Origin: Clostridia bacterium | GTDB taxonomy: Bacteria; Bacillota; Clostridia; UBA1212 | DNA length: 40,208 nucleotides | Reading direction: 5' to 3' | Assembly (NCBI GenBank): GCA_017625675.1 | Contig: JAGAKK010000007.1 | Span: forward strand, 1 to 40,208 | Shown here: piece after piece, positions 16,002 through 23,860 of the stretch | How the letters are laid out: the number at the start of each line of letters is the position of its first letter | Position numbering within the stretch: position 1 is the first letter of the stretch | Notes under the pieces: generated by a model | What the model saw: only the letters and a program-made list of their open reading frames with translations | Told to the model about the DNA's origin: nothing | The model's database searches: none | Position numbers and translations under genes: made by a program

Positions 16002-17270
16002 ATGGACGACGTAAAAAATGAAAAAGACCTTGTTTGCGGTCTTTTGGGAAGAAAATTGGGACACACCTTTTCGCCCCTCATTCACAAGGCGGCAGGGGAG
16101 TACAGCTATGGCATCTTTGAGCGTGAGCCTGAGGAAGTTGCAGACTTTTTCAAGAACGGCAATTACGATGCCATCAACGTTACCGTGCCCTATAAGATTG
16201 ACGCTTTGAATGCCTGTCAGGTGTTGTCGGAGGAGGCCCGGGCTATCGGCGCCGTTAATACGGTGGTTCGGAAAGAGGGCAAGCTGTATGGGTACAACAC
16301 TGATTATTTCGGCTTTGTGTATATGCTTGAGAAAGCGGGTGTGTCGCCTTTTGGCAAGAAATGTCTTGTTCCGGGAAGCGGCGGCGCGTCGAAAACCGTT
16401 GTTGCAGCGCTGTCAAGGCTGGGGGCAGAGTCTGTATCCGTGGTTTCACGAAGCGGCGACGTCAACTACGACAACGTGTACGAAAAGTGCAAGGACGTAG
16501 AAATTATCGTAAATACCACCCCTGTAGGAATGTTTCCTGACGTCAATAAAAAGCCCTTGGATATAAGCAAATTTGCATCCTGCGAGTTTGTGGGTGACGT
16601 TATTTACAACCCTTCGGTGACAAGGATTTTATACGAGGCCCAAAGGCTCGGAATTAAAACAGCCAACGGTCTTGATATGCTTGTGGCCCAGGGTGTGAAG
16701 GCAAGCGCTTTTTTCACGGGCAGAGACGAAATGAAGTCGGAATTGATACCTGAAATATGCGCTGAGGTAAAGAAAAAGACCGTCAATATCGTGCTTGTCG
16801 GTATGCCGGGCTGCGGCAAGTCCAGCGTGGGACGTCTTCTTGCACAAAAACTGGGCAGAGAATTCGTGGATATTGACAAAGAGATTGAAAAAAGACAAAA
16901 TTGTACTGTGCCTGAAATTTTTGCAAGGGGCGGCGAGGAGGAATTCCGCCGCATTGAAACGGAGGTTACGGAGGACGTCTGCAAGAGAAGCGGCCTTGTT
17001 ATTGCAACGGGCGGCGGCGTTGTGACACGTCCCGAAAATCAATTTTCCCTTAAATGCAACGGTTTTACGGTATACTTGAAAAGAGATATTGAAAGCCTCT
17101 CCACAGACGGACGGCCTCTGTCTGCCGCTAAGGGCAGAGAAAAGCTTTTCAGCGAGAGAAAGCATCTTTACGAGGGCTGGGGCGATATTACCGCCGATAA
17201 CAACGGCGAAATAGAGGCTTGTGTTTCCTCAATAACGTCGTCTTTTGACGAATTTCTGACACAAAAGTAA
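16002..17270 (+). CDS. aroE-aroK: Fused shikimate dehydrogenase / shikimate kinase
   Basis: This is a 422-residue bifunctional protein. Residues 1 to ~255 are AroE: the catalytic lysine lies in INVTVPYK, the aspartate in GYNTDYFGF, the NADP loop in VPGSGGASKTV, and NGLDMLVAQG near 220-230. Residues ~262-422 are shikimate kinase: the P-loop GMPGCGKS is at 267-274, followed by FVDIDKEIE, the GGEEEFRRIE shikimate-binding Arg and the ATGGGVV motif. The fusion would channel 3-dehydroshikimate to shikimate 3-phosphate. It follows pheA after a repeat-filled gap, so it may be transcribed with the operon or semi-independently. 3-dehydroquinate dehydratase, the step before AroE, is not here. Confidence 0.95.
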   Translation: MDDVKNEKDLVCGLLGRKLGHTFSPLIHKAAGEYSYGIFEREPEEVADFFKNGNYDAINVTVPYKIDALNACQVLSEEARAIGAVNTVVRKEGKLYGYNTDYFGFVYMLEKAGVSPFGKKCLVPGSGGASKTVVAALSRLGAESVSVVSRSGDVNYDNVYEKCKDVEIIVNTTPVGMFPDVNKKPLDISKFASCEFVGDVIYNPSVTRILYEAQRLGIKTANGLDMLVAQGVKASAFFTGRDEMKSELIPEICAEVKKKTVNIVLVGMPGCGKSSVGRLLAQKLGREFVDIDKEIEKRQNCTVPEIFARGGEEEFRRIETEVTEDVCKRSGLVIATGGGVVTRPENQFSLKCNGFTVYLKRDIESLSTDGRPLSAAKGREKLFSERKHLYEGWGDITADNNGEIEACVSSITSSFDEFLTQK

Positions 17271-17336
17271 AGTTTTGGAAGATAACAGACAAGTTACAAC
17301 TCACAATTTACAATTAACGCAAGGAGCAATATTACC

Positions 17337-18659
17337 ATGACGAAGCAAAGAAGTTTTTACATATACACCCTTGGGTGCAAGGTAAACCGCTGCGAATCTG
17401 AGGCGGTTTCGGACCTTCTTTGCGATTCGGGACGCTATTTTGCCCTGACTGACGATGAAAAGTACAGGGCCGACATAAGCATTATCAACTCCTGCATGGT
17501 TACCGAGGAGAGCGAAAAGAAGGCCCGGAAGATAATGCGCCGCATAAAAAGAGAAAATCCTGACACGATGATTTTGCTTTGCGGATGTATCCCTCAGGCA
17601 GCACCGGAAAAGGCGGCGTCAATGGGGGCGGACGTTATTTGCGGCAATAAAAACAGACGGAAGATTTTGTCATTAATTGACGAGTTTTTTGAGGCTAAAG
17701 AAAAAACTTTTATTAACGGCGTAGAACCACACCTTAAAGGCGACAAATTCGAGCTTTTAGCACCGAAAATTTACAAAAAACTGACCCGTGCAAACCTTAA
17801 AATTCAGGACGGCTGCAACCGTTTCTGCGCTTATTGCATTATCCCGTACGCAAGAGGCGACCTGCGCTCCCTTCCTTTGGAGGAGGTCTATGCTCAGGCA
17901 AAAGCGCTGGTTGACAGCGGACACCGTGAAATTGTTTTAAACGGCATCAATTTAGGCCTTTACGGCGAGGACAGCGGCACAACCCTTGCGGAAGCAGTAA
18001 AAAAAGTGTCTGAGGCAGGGGCGGAGCGCATAAGGCTTGGCTCTCTGGAGGTGGACCTTCTCACCGAGGAACTTCTCAGGGCTCTTTCTGAGATCAAGGG
18101 CTTCTGTCCGCACTTTCACGCGTCTTTGCAATCCGGCTCCGATAACGTTCTTAAAAGAATGAACCGCCGCTACACCAAGGCGGAATATACTGAAATTATC
18201 GGCAACGTCAGGAAAATTTTCCGGAATGCTTCCATCACCACTGATATTATCGTGGGCTTCGAGGGAGAGACCGAGGAAGAATTTGCTGAGAGTGTGGAGT
18301 TTTGTCGGGAAATAGGATTTTTAAAGATTCATGTTTTCCCTTACTCAATGAGGGAGGGCACTGAGGCCGCTAAAAGCAAGGCCCAGATACCCGATAATAT
18401 AAAAAAGCGAAGAGCGGCGCGCATGGCAGAGGTGGGCGCAGAGCTTTACGAAAAATATTGCGCTTCACAGGTGGGCAAGACGTTAAGGGTTCTTTTCGAG
18501 ACCTACGAAAACGGATGCTGGCTGGGCCACTCTGAGAATTTTGTTTACGTCAAGGTACGTACCGACGAGGATCTGAAGAACACGGTGCGGGACGTTGTTA
18601 TCGTCGATTGCCAATGGGGCAGGGGCGAGGACACAGTGCCCGAAGGAAGGCTTGTGTAA
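17337..18659 (+). CDS. mtaB: tRNA t6A37 methylthiotransferase MtaB
   Basis: This 440-residue radical-SAM enzyme converts t6A37 to ms2t6A37 in tRNA. The N-terminal [4Fe-4S] ligands are C14 (TLGCKVN), C53 (NSCMVTE) and C84 (CGCIPQ). The radical-SAM cluster is C160, C164 and C167 in CNRFCAYC. A C-terminal TRAM-like segment follows. The TLGCKVN start distinguishes MtaB from MiaB and RimO. AAGGAG lies 10 bases before the ATG, and a terminator follows at 18683, so it closes this transcription unit. Confidence 0.93.
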   Translation: MTKQRSFYIYTLGCKVNRCESEAVSDLLCDSGRYFALTDDEKYRADISIINSCMVTEESEKKARKIMRRIKRENPDTMILLCGCIPQAAPEKAASMGADVICGNKNRRKILSLIDEFFEAKEKTFINGVEPHLKGDKFELLAPKIYKKLTRANLKIQDGCNRFCAYCIIPYARGDLRSLPLEEVYAQAKALVDSGHREIVLNGINLGLYGEDSGTTLAEAVKKVSEAGAERIRLGSLEVDLLTEELLRALSEIKGFCPHFHASLQSGSDNVLKRMNRRYTKAEYTEIIGNVRKIFRNASITTDIIVGFEGETEEEFAESVEFCREIGFLKIHVFPYSMREGTEAAKSKAQIPDNIKKRRAARMAEVGAELYEKYCASQVGKTLRVLFETYENGCWLGHSENFVYVKVRTDEDLKNTVRDVVIVDCQWGRGEDTVPEGRLV

Positions 18660-18682
18660 TACAAAACTTTTAAACTTTTTGT

Positions 18683-18709
18683 GGGCTGTAAAAAACAGCC
18701 CCTTTTTTT
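18683..18709 (+). terminator. Rho-independent terminator after mtaB
   Basis: GGGCTGT (18683-18689) pairs perfectly with ACAGCCC (18695-18701) around an AAAAA loop, followed by seven T residues. It lies 24 bases after the mtaB stop. Confidence 0.92.
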
Positions 18710-18717
18710 ATGCTGAA

Positions 18718-18833
18718 CCACAGCATCTGACGCTGTAGGTGCAAAAAAGTGTTGATAAGTGGAGCCACAGCGTCTGACGCTGTGGCTCACTGTCAATAAA
18801 AAATGAGTCAGGGACCTGCCCCCTGACTCATTT
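18718..18833. repeat. Composite intergenic palindromic repeat (two type A, one type B)
   Basis: The gap between mtaB and rluB contains an imperfect hairpin CCACAGCATCTGACGCTGTAGG (18718-18739 region) and a perfect one (GAGCCACAGCG, loop TCTGA, CGCTGTGGCTC; 18762-18788). A 13-bp hairpin AAATGAGTCAGGG/CCCTGACTCATTT (18801-18833) follows. The type A hairpin and the sequence GACCTGCCCCCTGACTCATT are shared with 9005-9056. No gene is seen here. Confidence 0.85.
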
Positions 18834-18837
18834 TCCC

Positions 18838-18866
18838 TTGCAAAAAACACCGGAAAGTGGTACTAT
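18838..18866 (+). promoter_or_regulatory. Possible promoter for rluB-queH
   Basis: TTGCAA (18838-18843) and TACTAT (18861-18866) are spaced by 17 bases, downstream of the mtaB terminator and repeats and about 70 bases before the chosen rluB start. Each box matches consensus in 4 of 6 positions, so this is a candidate only. Confidence 0.45.
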
Positions 18867-18934
18867 TTTCGTATGGTGGGGGACGTGTTTCCCTTGCCGA
18901 AAATCCGGGCCGTAAGGGCCGAGAGGAATTGAAA

Positions 18935-19675
18935 ATGGAAGAATTCAGATTGCAAAAATTTCTTGCCGCCGCAGGTGTGGCATCAAGACGCGCTTCGGAG
19001 GTCATTATTGCCGAGGGCAGAGTGTGGGTCAACGGAAAAAGAGTTACCGACCCTGCCGTAAAAGTTACCCAGAAGGACAGGGTGACGGTGGACGGAAAGC
19101 CTGTGAGAATTGCCAGAACCAAGGTATATATAATGATGAACAAACCCTTGTCGGTTATTTCTTCGGCAAGCGATGACAGAGAGAGGAAATGCGTGGTTGA
19201 CCTTGTGGATATGCCGGATGTGAGGCTTTTCCCCGTGGGAAGGCTTGACTACGACACGTCAGGTCTTATCTTGCTCACCAATGACGGTGACTTTATGCAG
19301 AGAATTACCCATCCTTCCTTTGAAATCTGGAAGACCTACGAGGCTGTTGTGAAGGGTACTCCCAAGGAGTCCGAACTTAAAAAGCTTCGCGAGGGTGTTG
19401 AGCTGGAAGACGGAATGACACTTCCTGCCCATGCAGACGTTGTGGGCTACAAGGGGAATAATGCCATTGTGGAGATAACCATCCGGGAGGGCAGAAACCG
19501 TCAGGTAAGACGTATGCTGGAAAAGATAAATCACCCCGTTATCGCCCTTAAAAGAACCCAGCTGGGCGGCCTTAACGTAGGCGCGCTTAAAGAGGGCGAG
19601 TGGCGAAATTTAAAAAGGGCTGATTTTGAGGCGCTTTTCGGAAGGACAGAGGCCAAGGAGTACGGATATGTGTGA
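18935..19675 (+). CDS. rluB: 23S rRNA pseudouridine synthase, RluB/RsuA family
   Basis: This 246-residue protein has an N-terminal S4 RNA-binding domain (RLQKFLAAAGVASRRASE, about 5-50). A RsuA/RluB-type pseudouridine synthase domain follows, with the catalytic aspartate D105 in VGRLDYDTSG and the LILLTNDGDF and EGRNRQVRRM motifs. The start at 18935 is preferred: an in-frame start at 18857 would place the start inside the candidate promoter, and MEEFRLQKF is the usual N-terminus. The exact target uridine (2605 for RluB) is inferred. It overlaps queH by 8 bases. Confidence 0.9.
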   Translation: MEEFRLQKFLAAAGVASRRASEVIIAEGRVWVNGKRVTDPAVKVTQKDRVTVDGKPVRIARTKVYIMMNKPLSVISSASDDRERKCVVDLVDMPDVRLFPVGRLDYDTSGLILLTNDGDFMQRITHPSFEIWKTYEAVVKGTPKESELKKLREGVELEDGMTLPAHADVVGYKGNNAIVEITIREGRNRQVRRMLEKINHPVIALKRTQLGGLNVGALKEGEWRNLKRADFEALFGRTEAKEYGYV

Positions 19676-20201
19676 GAAAGATATGCTGCTCCATATATGT
19701 TGCGGCCCTTGCAGTATGTTCGTAATTGACGATCTGCGTGAGTATTTCGGCCGGGACTACGGTATATGGGGCTTGTACGCAAACCCAAATATTCACCCCT
19801 ACGAGGAATTTCTGAGAAGACTTGAAAACGCCGACAAGGCTTGCGCCATAAAGGGAATCCCTTTGAGCGTTATCACTGATTTTGAACAGGAACGCTGGGA
19901 GTTTTTTGAGGGAGAACAAAAGGACCGTTGCAAAATGTGTTATCGTATCAGAATGGATATGGCGGCGCGGTTTGCGGCAGAAAACGGTTTCAGGAAATTT
20001 TCCACCACGCTTCTGGTGAGCCCTTATCAGAACCACGAGGAAATAAAGCTTGCAGGGGAAGAGGCGGCGAAACGCTACGGCGTTGAGTTTTTCTACAGAG
20101 ACTACAGCGTGGGCTTCCGAGAGGGACAAAGACAGGCGAGAGAGGCAGGACTTTACAGACAGAAGTATTGCGGCTGCTTGCCCTCCAAGGAATATAAATA
20201 A
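19668..20201 (+). CDS. queH: Epoxyqueuosine reductase QueH
   Basis: This 177-residue DUF208-family enzyme carries out the last step of queuosine synthesis in tRNA. It is a non-homologous replacement for the cobalamin-dependent QueG. Conserved cysteines are C11, C12 and C15 in HICCGPC, C88 and C91 in RCKMCY, and C168 and C170 in YCGC; they hold an iron-sulfur cluster and an adjacent metal in the family. The start at 19668 has AAGGAG 7 bases upstream and overlaps the end of rluB. No queuosine synthesis genes (queC, D, E, F) are nearby, so the organism may salvage the precursor. Confidence 0.92.
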   Translation: MCEKDMLLHICCGPCSMFVIDDLREYFGRDYGIWGLYANPNIHPYEEFLRRLENADKACAIKGIPLSVITDFEQERWEFFEGEQKDRCKMCYRIRMDMAARFAAENGFRKFSTTLLVSPYQNHEEIKLAGEEAAKRYGVEFFYRDYSVGFREGQRQAREAGLYRQKYCGCLPSKEYK

Positions 20202-20254
20202 ATACAAATAATTTAACAAAACAGAAGGCTTATTAACAGGAGGCTTTTGAAATT

Positions 20255-21025
20255 ATGGACAATGAAATTTTAAGTGAAGAACCCGAGGAGACAACTCCCG
20301 ATAATATTACCGAGGAAGCTTCTGCGTTGGAGGAACTTTCCGAACCGGAAGAACTTTCAGAAGAAATCCCTGAAACCAACGGTTTTAAGCGCTTTTTAAA
20401 GGCCGAAAGGGGAAAAAGTAAGGAAGAGACGACAATGTTTTTTGCAAGAGAGATACTCAGCTGGGTAATTATTGTGTTCTCGGCGTTTTTCCTTGCAATT
20501 GTCATCAATATGTATATTCTGAGAGTCAGCAACGTTGTGGGCAAGTCTATGTGCAATACCTATCAGGGCGGAGAGAGAGTCGTGCTTTCTAAATTGCCGT
20601 ATATATTCGGAGAGCCGCAGCGCGGGGACATTATTATTTTTGACTCCAGCCTGGAAGAAAAAAACTTTTTTGAAGGCTTTGCTGAATCCTGCAGCTCCAA
20701 TATGCTGACGCAGATGTTTATGGACGAAGAAAAGAAATCTGAGGTCATCGCAAGATATTATATAAAGAGAATTGTGGCTGTAGAGGGCGACACCATTTCA
20801 ATAAAAGATAATCAGGTGTACCTGAATGGCGAGTTGCTTGACGAAACGTATCTCAGCGATGACATTACCGCAGATTACAGACTCTACGAAGGAATGTCCT
20901 GGACTGTGGGAAAAGACGAGGTGTTCGTTATGGGTGACAACAGAGCCTATCTTATGAGCAGGGATAGCCGCGACATAGGTTGCGTGCCCGTGGGTTGCAT
21001 TCTCGGAAAAGTAATAATTGATTAA
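20255..21025 (+). CDS. lepB: Signal peptidase I
   Basis: This 256-residue membrane serine protease cleaves signal peptides. A long acidic cytoplasmic N-terminus (about 1-60) leads into one transmembrane segment (about 66-88). The catalytic Ser is S98 (VGKSMCNTY, where the family usually has SMxPT). The catalytic Lys is K171 (YYIKRIVAVEGD). The GDNR (227-230) and SRDSR (235-239) box closes the active site. An insertion of ~40 residues (132-168) separates the Ser and Lys regions. An AGGAGG site lies upstream. It probably processes the secreted proteins encoded to the right. Confidence 0.92.
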   Translation: MDNEILSEEPEETTPDNITEEASALEELSEPEELSEEIPETNGFKRFLKAERGKSKEETTMFFAREILSWVIIVFSAFFLAIVINMYILRVSNVVGKSMCNTYQGGERVVLSKLPYIFGEPQRGDIIIFDSSLEEKNFFEGFAESCSSNMLTQMFMDEEKKSEVIARYYIKRIVAVEGDTISIKDNQVYLNGELLDETYLSDDITADYRLYEGMSWTVGKDEVFVMGDNRAYLMSRDSRDIGCVPVGCILGKVIID

Positions 21026-21048
21026 TATTTCAAAAGGCGGTTTTCATT

Positions 21049-21669
21049 ATGAAGAAGATAAAAATTGCGGCGGCAACAGAAAATAAAAACAAGCTTCGCG
21101 AATTTAAAGAAATATTTAGTGAGATGGGCTTTGACGCGGAGGTTTTTTCTGCAAGAGAGCTGGGCATGGGGGAGTTTCCTCCGGAGGATGCCGACTCCTT
21201 TGACGGCAATGCCGCTATTAAAGCAAAGGCGCTGCACAACCATTTAAAGGCCAACGGCCACGGTGATTACGTTGTGCTGGCAGACGATTCAGGAATTACC
21301 GCAGAGGCATTAGGCGGCGCTCCCGGCGTTTATTCCGCAAGGTACGCAGGGGAAAATGCCACGGACGATGAAAACCTTGACAAGCTTCTCGAAGAGCTTG
21401 AAAAGACAGGTGACAAAGAACGAAAAGGCGCTTACGTGTGCGTTATTTGCGCGGTAATGCCTGAGGGCAACGTTCTTTTTGAGGAAGGCCGTATGGAGGG
21501 CGTTATCGTGAGAGAAAGAGTAGGCACGGGCGGTTTTGGCTACGACCCTGTTTTCTTTACAGAGGTTTACGGAAAGACCGCGGCCCAGCTTACCCCTGAG
21601 CAGAAAAATGCTATTAGCCACAGAGGTATTGCCCTGAGAAATATGTGCAAAAGAATTCTGGAGATATAA
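21049..21669 (+). CDS. rdgB: XTP/dITP diphosphatase (HAM1/RdgB family)
   Basis: This 206-residue house-cleaning nucleotide pyrophosphatase removes dITP, XTP and related non-canonical purine nucleotides. Family motifs are the N-terminal ATENKNKLREF, the metal/catalytic DDSGITAEALGGAPGVYSARYAG, FGYDPVFF, and the C-terminal SHRGIALRNM. The length is normal. It lies 23 bases after lepB and 3 bases before trmL, so the three are probably cotranscribed. Confidence 0.94.
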   Translation: MKKIKIAAATENKNKLREFKEIFSEMGFDAEVFSARELGMGEFPPEDADSFDGNAAIKAKALHNHLKANGHGDYVVLADDSGITAEALGGAPGVYSARYAGENATDDENLDKLLEELEKTGDKERKGAYVCVICAVMPEGNVLFEEGRMEGVIVRERVGTGGFGYDPVFFTEVYGKTAAQLTPEQKNAISHRGIALRNMCKRILEI

Positions 21670-21672
21670 GTT

Positions 21673-22149
21673 ATGGGAATGAATATAGTTCTGGTAGAGC
21701 CTGAAATTCCGCAGAACACGGGAAATATCGTAAGAACCTGCGGCGGCGTAGGGGCGACACTTCATCTGGTAAGGCCTCTGGGCTTTTCCGTTGAGGATAA
21801 ATATCTTAAAAGAGCAGGCCTTGACTATTGGCATCTGGTGGATATCCGCTATTACGACAGCGTTGACGAGGTGCTTAAATATCAGCAGGAAAATTTTCCT
21901 GAGGCGGTGAACTATTTTTGCTCTACAAAGGCGAAAAAGGCTCACTCAGAGGTTGAATTCAAAGACGGAGATTTTCTTTTCTTCGGAAAAGAAACCAAGG
22001 GACTTCCCGAGGACCTGATTTTTGCGAATTATGAAACTGCTATAAGAATTCCTATGCGGGACGATTTCAGGTCACTGAACCTTTCAAATGCAGTGGCAAT
22101 TATAGTGTATGAGGCCATGAGACAGCAGGGCTATCCGGAGATGTTTTAA
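21673..22149 (+). CDS. trmL: tRNA (cytidine/uridine-34 2'-O)-methyltransferase TrmL
   Basis: This 158-residue SPOUT-class methyltransferase modifies the wobble base of tRNA-Leu isoacceptors. Motif 1 is IPQNTGNIVRTC. Motif 2 is FFGKETKGLPEDL. Motif 3, the knot, is IRIPMRDDFRSLNLSNAVAI. This minimal-length SpoU protein lacks the RNA-binding extension of other family members. Start could be either of two ATGs (residues 1 and 3). It follows rdgB closely. Confidence 0.93.
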   Translation: MGMNIVLVEPEIPQNTGNIVRTCGGVGATLHLVRPLGFSVEDKYLKRAGLDYWHLVDIRYYDSVDEVLKYQQENFPEAVNYFCSTKAKKAHSEVEFKDGDFLFFGKETKGLPEDLIFANYETAIRIPMRDDFRSLNLSNAVAIIVYEAMRQQGYPEMF

Positions 22150-22163
22150 AGGCGGGTCAGAAA

Positions 22164-23105
22164 ATGATAAAGGAAAATTATTTCAGCAAAAAGTTATCCT
22201 GCGGCAGCGTATTGGACTATTCGGCGGAGTTTTTCAGGGGCAATCTGAAACCCCTTGTAATAATGACGCTTATTTTTCACGCGCCGATAATGGCGGTTTG
22301 CTACGCATTGATGAGTCCGTCAATGTTGTATAACAACATCATGACAGATTATGCGGACGACAGCACCCTTGACGTTATGATGATATCGGTGCTTCTTACG
22401 TATCTGGGCTACGGAATAATGATGCTTTATCATTCGACGCTCTATTTTGCATACGCAGGAGGCGTCACGAAATTTACCTACGAAAAGATCGTTAACGGCG
22501 AAACAATGAAGACCGGCAAGGCTTTGAAATTCGGTTTTAAGAAATTCGGCTGGATGATCTTGTATCAGTTTATATTGATTTTTGCTTTGCAGGCGGTAAT
22601 AATAGCTCTTTATTTTATTATTGCAATCGTCGCTTTAATAACTGTATTTTCGCCTGTGGTAGCAACCTTTTTTGAGTCAATGGCGGACAATCCCGTTGCT
22701 TTGGTAGTGGTTATACTCCTTTTAGTGTTGGGAATTGTCGCAGTGATTTTGTATTTTTCCGTGAGACTGTCCCTGGTGCTTCCTGCTATAATGATTGACA
22801 ATTGTGATTGCATCACGGCGATAAAGCGCTCTTTTAGTCTTACGAAAAAAAGAGTTTTCAGGACGTTCTGGACAGCCGCTTTGGGAACCTACGTCATAAA
22901 TCTTGCATCATCTGCGCTGACGGCTATAGCATCACTGTTCGTGCTTTTTGAGGGAAGTCTTGTATCAAGGATATGTTACGGTGTTTCAGGCGGCATAAGT
23001 ACCCTTGTAACGCCTCTCGTCTTTATTATACCCACCATAATATTCATTAACGCGAAGAAACAGAACGGCGACATCGACTTTGAACAGCGTATCAAGGAGG
23101 TGTGA
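22164..23105 (+). CDS. Integral membrane protein of unknown function
   Basis: This 313-residue protein has about six to seven hydrophobic segments (roughly 30-55, 70-95, 130-175, 185-215, 245-270, 280-300). A conserved-looking segment, LPAIMIDNCDCITAIKRSFSLTKKRVFRTF, lies near 210-240; this Ser-Phe-x-Leu-x-(K/R) pattern is common in membrane domains of the GDPD-associated/YIP1-like type. I do not recognise a specific function. It is the first gene of the MoxR-DUF58 membrane cluster, with its stop overlapping or abutting the DUF4129 gene. Confidence 0.8.
   Translation: MIKENYFSKKLSCGSVLDYSAEFFRGNLKPLVIMTLIFHAPIMAVCYALMSPSMLYNNIMTDYADDSTLDVMMISVLLTYLGYGIMMLYHSTLYFAYAGGVTKFTYEKIVNGETMKTGKALKFGFKKFGWMILYQFILIFALQAVIIALYFIIAIVALITVFSPVVATFFESMADNPVALVVVILLLVLGIVAVILYFSVRLSLVLPAIMIDNCDCITAIKRSFSLTKKRVFRTFWTAALGTYVINLASSALTAIASLFVLFEGSLVSRICYGVSGGISTLVTPLVFIIPTIIFINAKKQNGDIDFEQRIKEV
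23094..23100 (+). promoter_or_regulatory. Ribosome binding site deciding a TTG start
   Basis: AAGGAGG ends one base before an in-frame GTG (23102), which is too close for initiation. It lies 10 bases before an in-frame TTG (23111). The TTG is therefore taken as the start of the DUF4129 gene. Confidence 0.65.
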
Positions 23106-23110
23106 CCGCT

Positions 23111-23860
23111 TTGTACGAGAATGCCAGGCAGGACGCAGAAAAAATAATTGACGAGGTGCTGACAAGGGAGGACTTTGCGGAGAAGCCTGCGGCAGACCTC
23201 AGTTGGCTTGAAAAAATACTTGACGATATCTCTCAGTTTCGTCAGAAAATCATGGAAAAAATCTGGGAGCTTATTGAAAAGTTTATAAAATGGCTTTATG
23301 ACGTTTTCGGCATTTCCGGGGGGGATTCCATACAGCCGGGCGGAGCGAGCATTATAAAAACCATTGCTATAATTCTTATCGTTCTGGTCTCGGTGGCAAT
23401 AATATTTACGGTAACGGTGCTTGTTATCCGTGTGGTGAAAAAAAGCAAGGAATACAAAAACCTTGACGGAGATACCTTCGAGGAGGAACTGGAGGCCTAT
23501 TCCAACGACAGCGACACCCCTTATCAGAGGGCAAAGCAGCTTGAGGCGGAGGGCGATTACCGCGGAGCATTCAGATATCTTTACATATCCCTCTTGGCGT
23601 CAATGAGCGTGGCAGGCATTATCGTGATACACCACTCAAAGACCAACAGACGATACCTGAGAGAAATAAAGAATAATTACGAAGCGGCGTGGAAAATTGC
23701 CGCGGAGTTTACGGAGTGGTTTAACCTGAGCTGGTACGGAAGACGGACTGTTGACTGCGAAGCTATCAGCGATTGGTTTAAGAAATACGACGAAGTGAAA
23801 TCATTGATCAAAAACTTTTCCTCCGGGACGGCGAAAGCAGAGGAGGTGGAGAAGTCGTGA
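23111..23860 (+). CDS. DUF4129 domain membrane protein
   Basis: This protein of about 249 residues has an amphipathic N-terminal helix region, one transmembrane segment (about 82-107; IIKTIAIILIVLVSVAIIFTV) and a cytoplasmic DUF4129-like C-terminal domain. That domain contains the helical AKQLEAEGDYRGAFRYLYIS segment and a WYGRR motif, often found fused to transglutaminase-type proteins. A GTG at 23102 is an alternative start (252 residues). In other bacteria DUF4129 proteins lie beside MoxR and DUF58 genes, as here. The function is unknown; an envelope assembly or stress role is only suggested by the partners. Confidence 0.85.
   Translation: MYENARQDAEKIIDEVLTREDFAEKPAADLSWLEKILDDISQFRQKIMEKIWELIEKFIKWLYDVFGISGGDSIQPGGASIIKTIAIILIVLVSVAIIFTVTVLVIRVVKKSKEYKNLDGDTFEEELEAYSNDSDTPYQRAKQLEAEGDYRGAFRYLYISLLASMSVAGIIVIHHSKTNRRYLREIKNNYEAAWKIAAEFTEWFNLSWYGRRTVDCEAISDWFKKYDEVKSLIKNFSSGTAKAEEVEKS

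Noticed and set aside
18857..18934. Upstream extension of rluB
   Set aside because: It overlaps the candidate promoter and adds residues absent from the family; the start at 18935 is the usual N-terminus.
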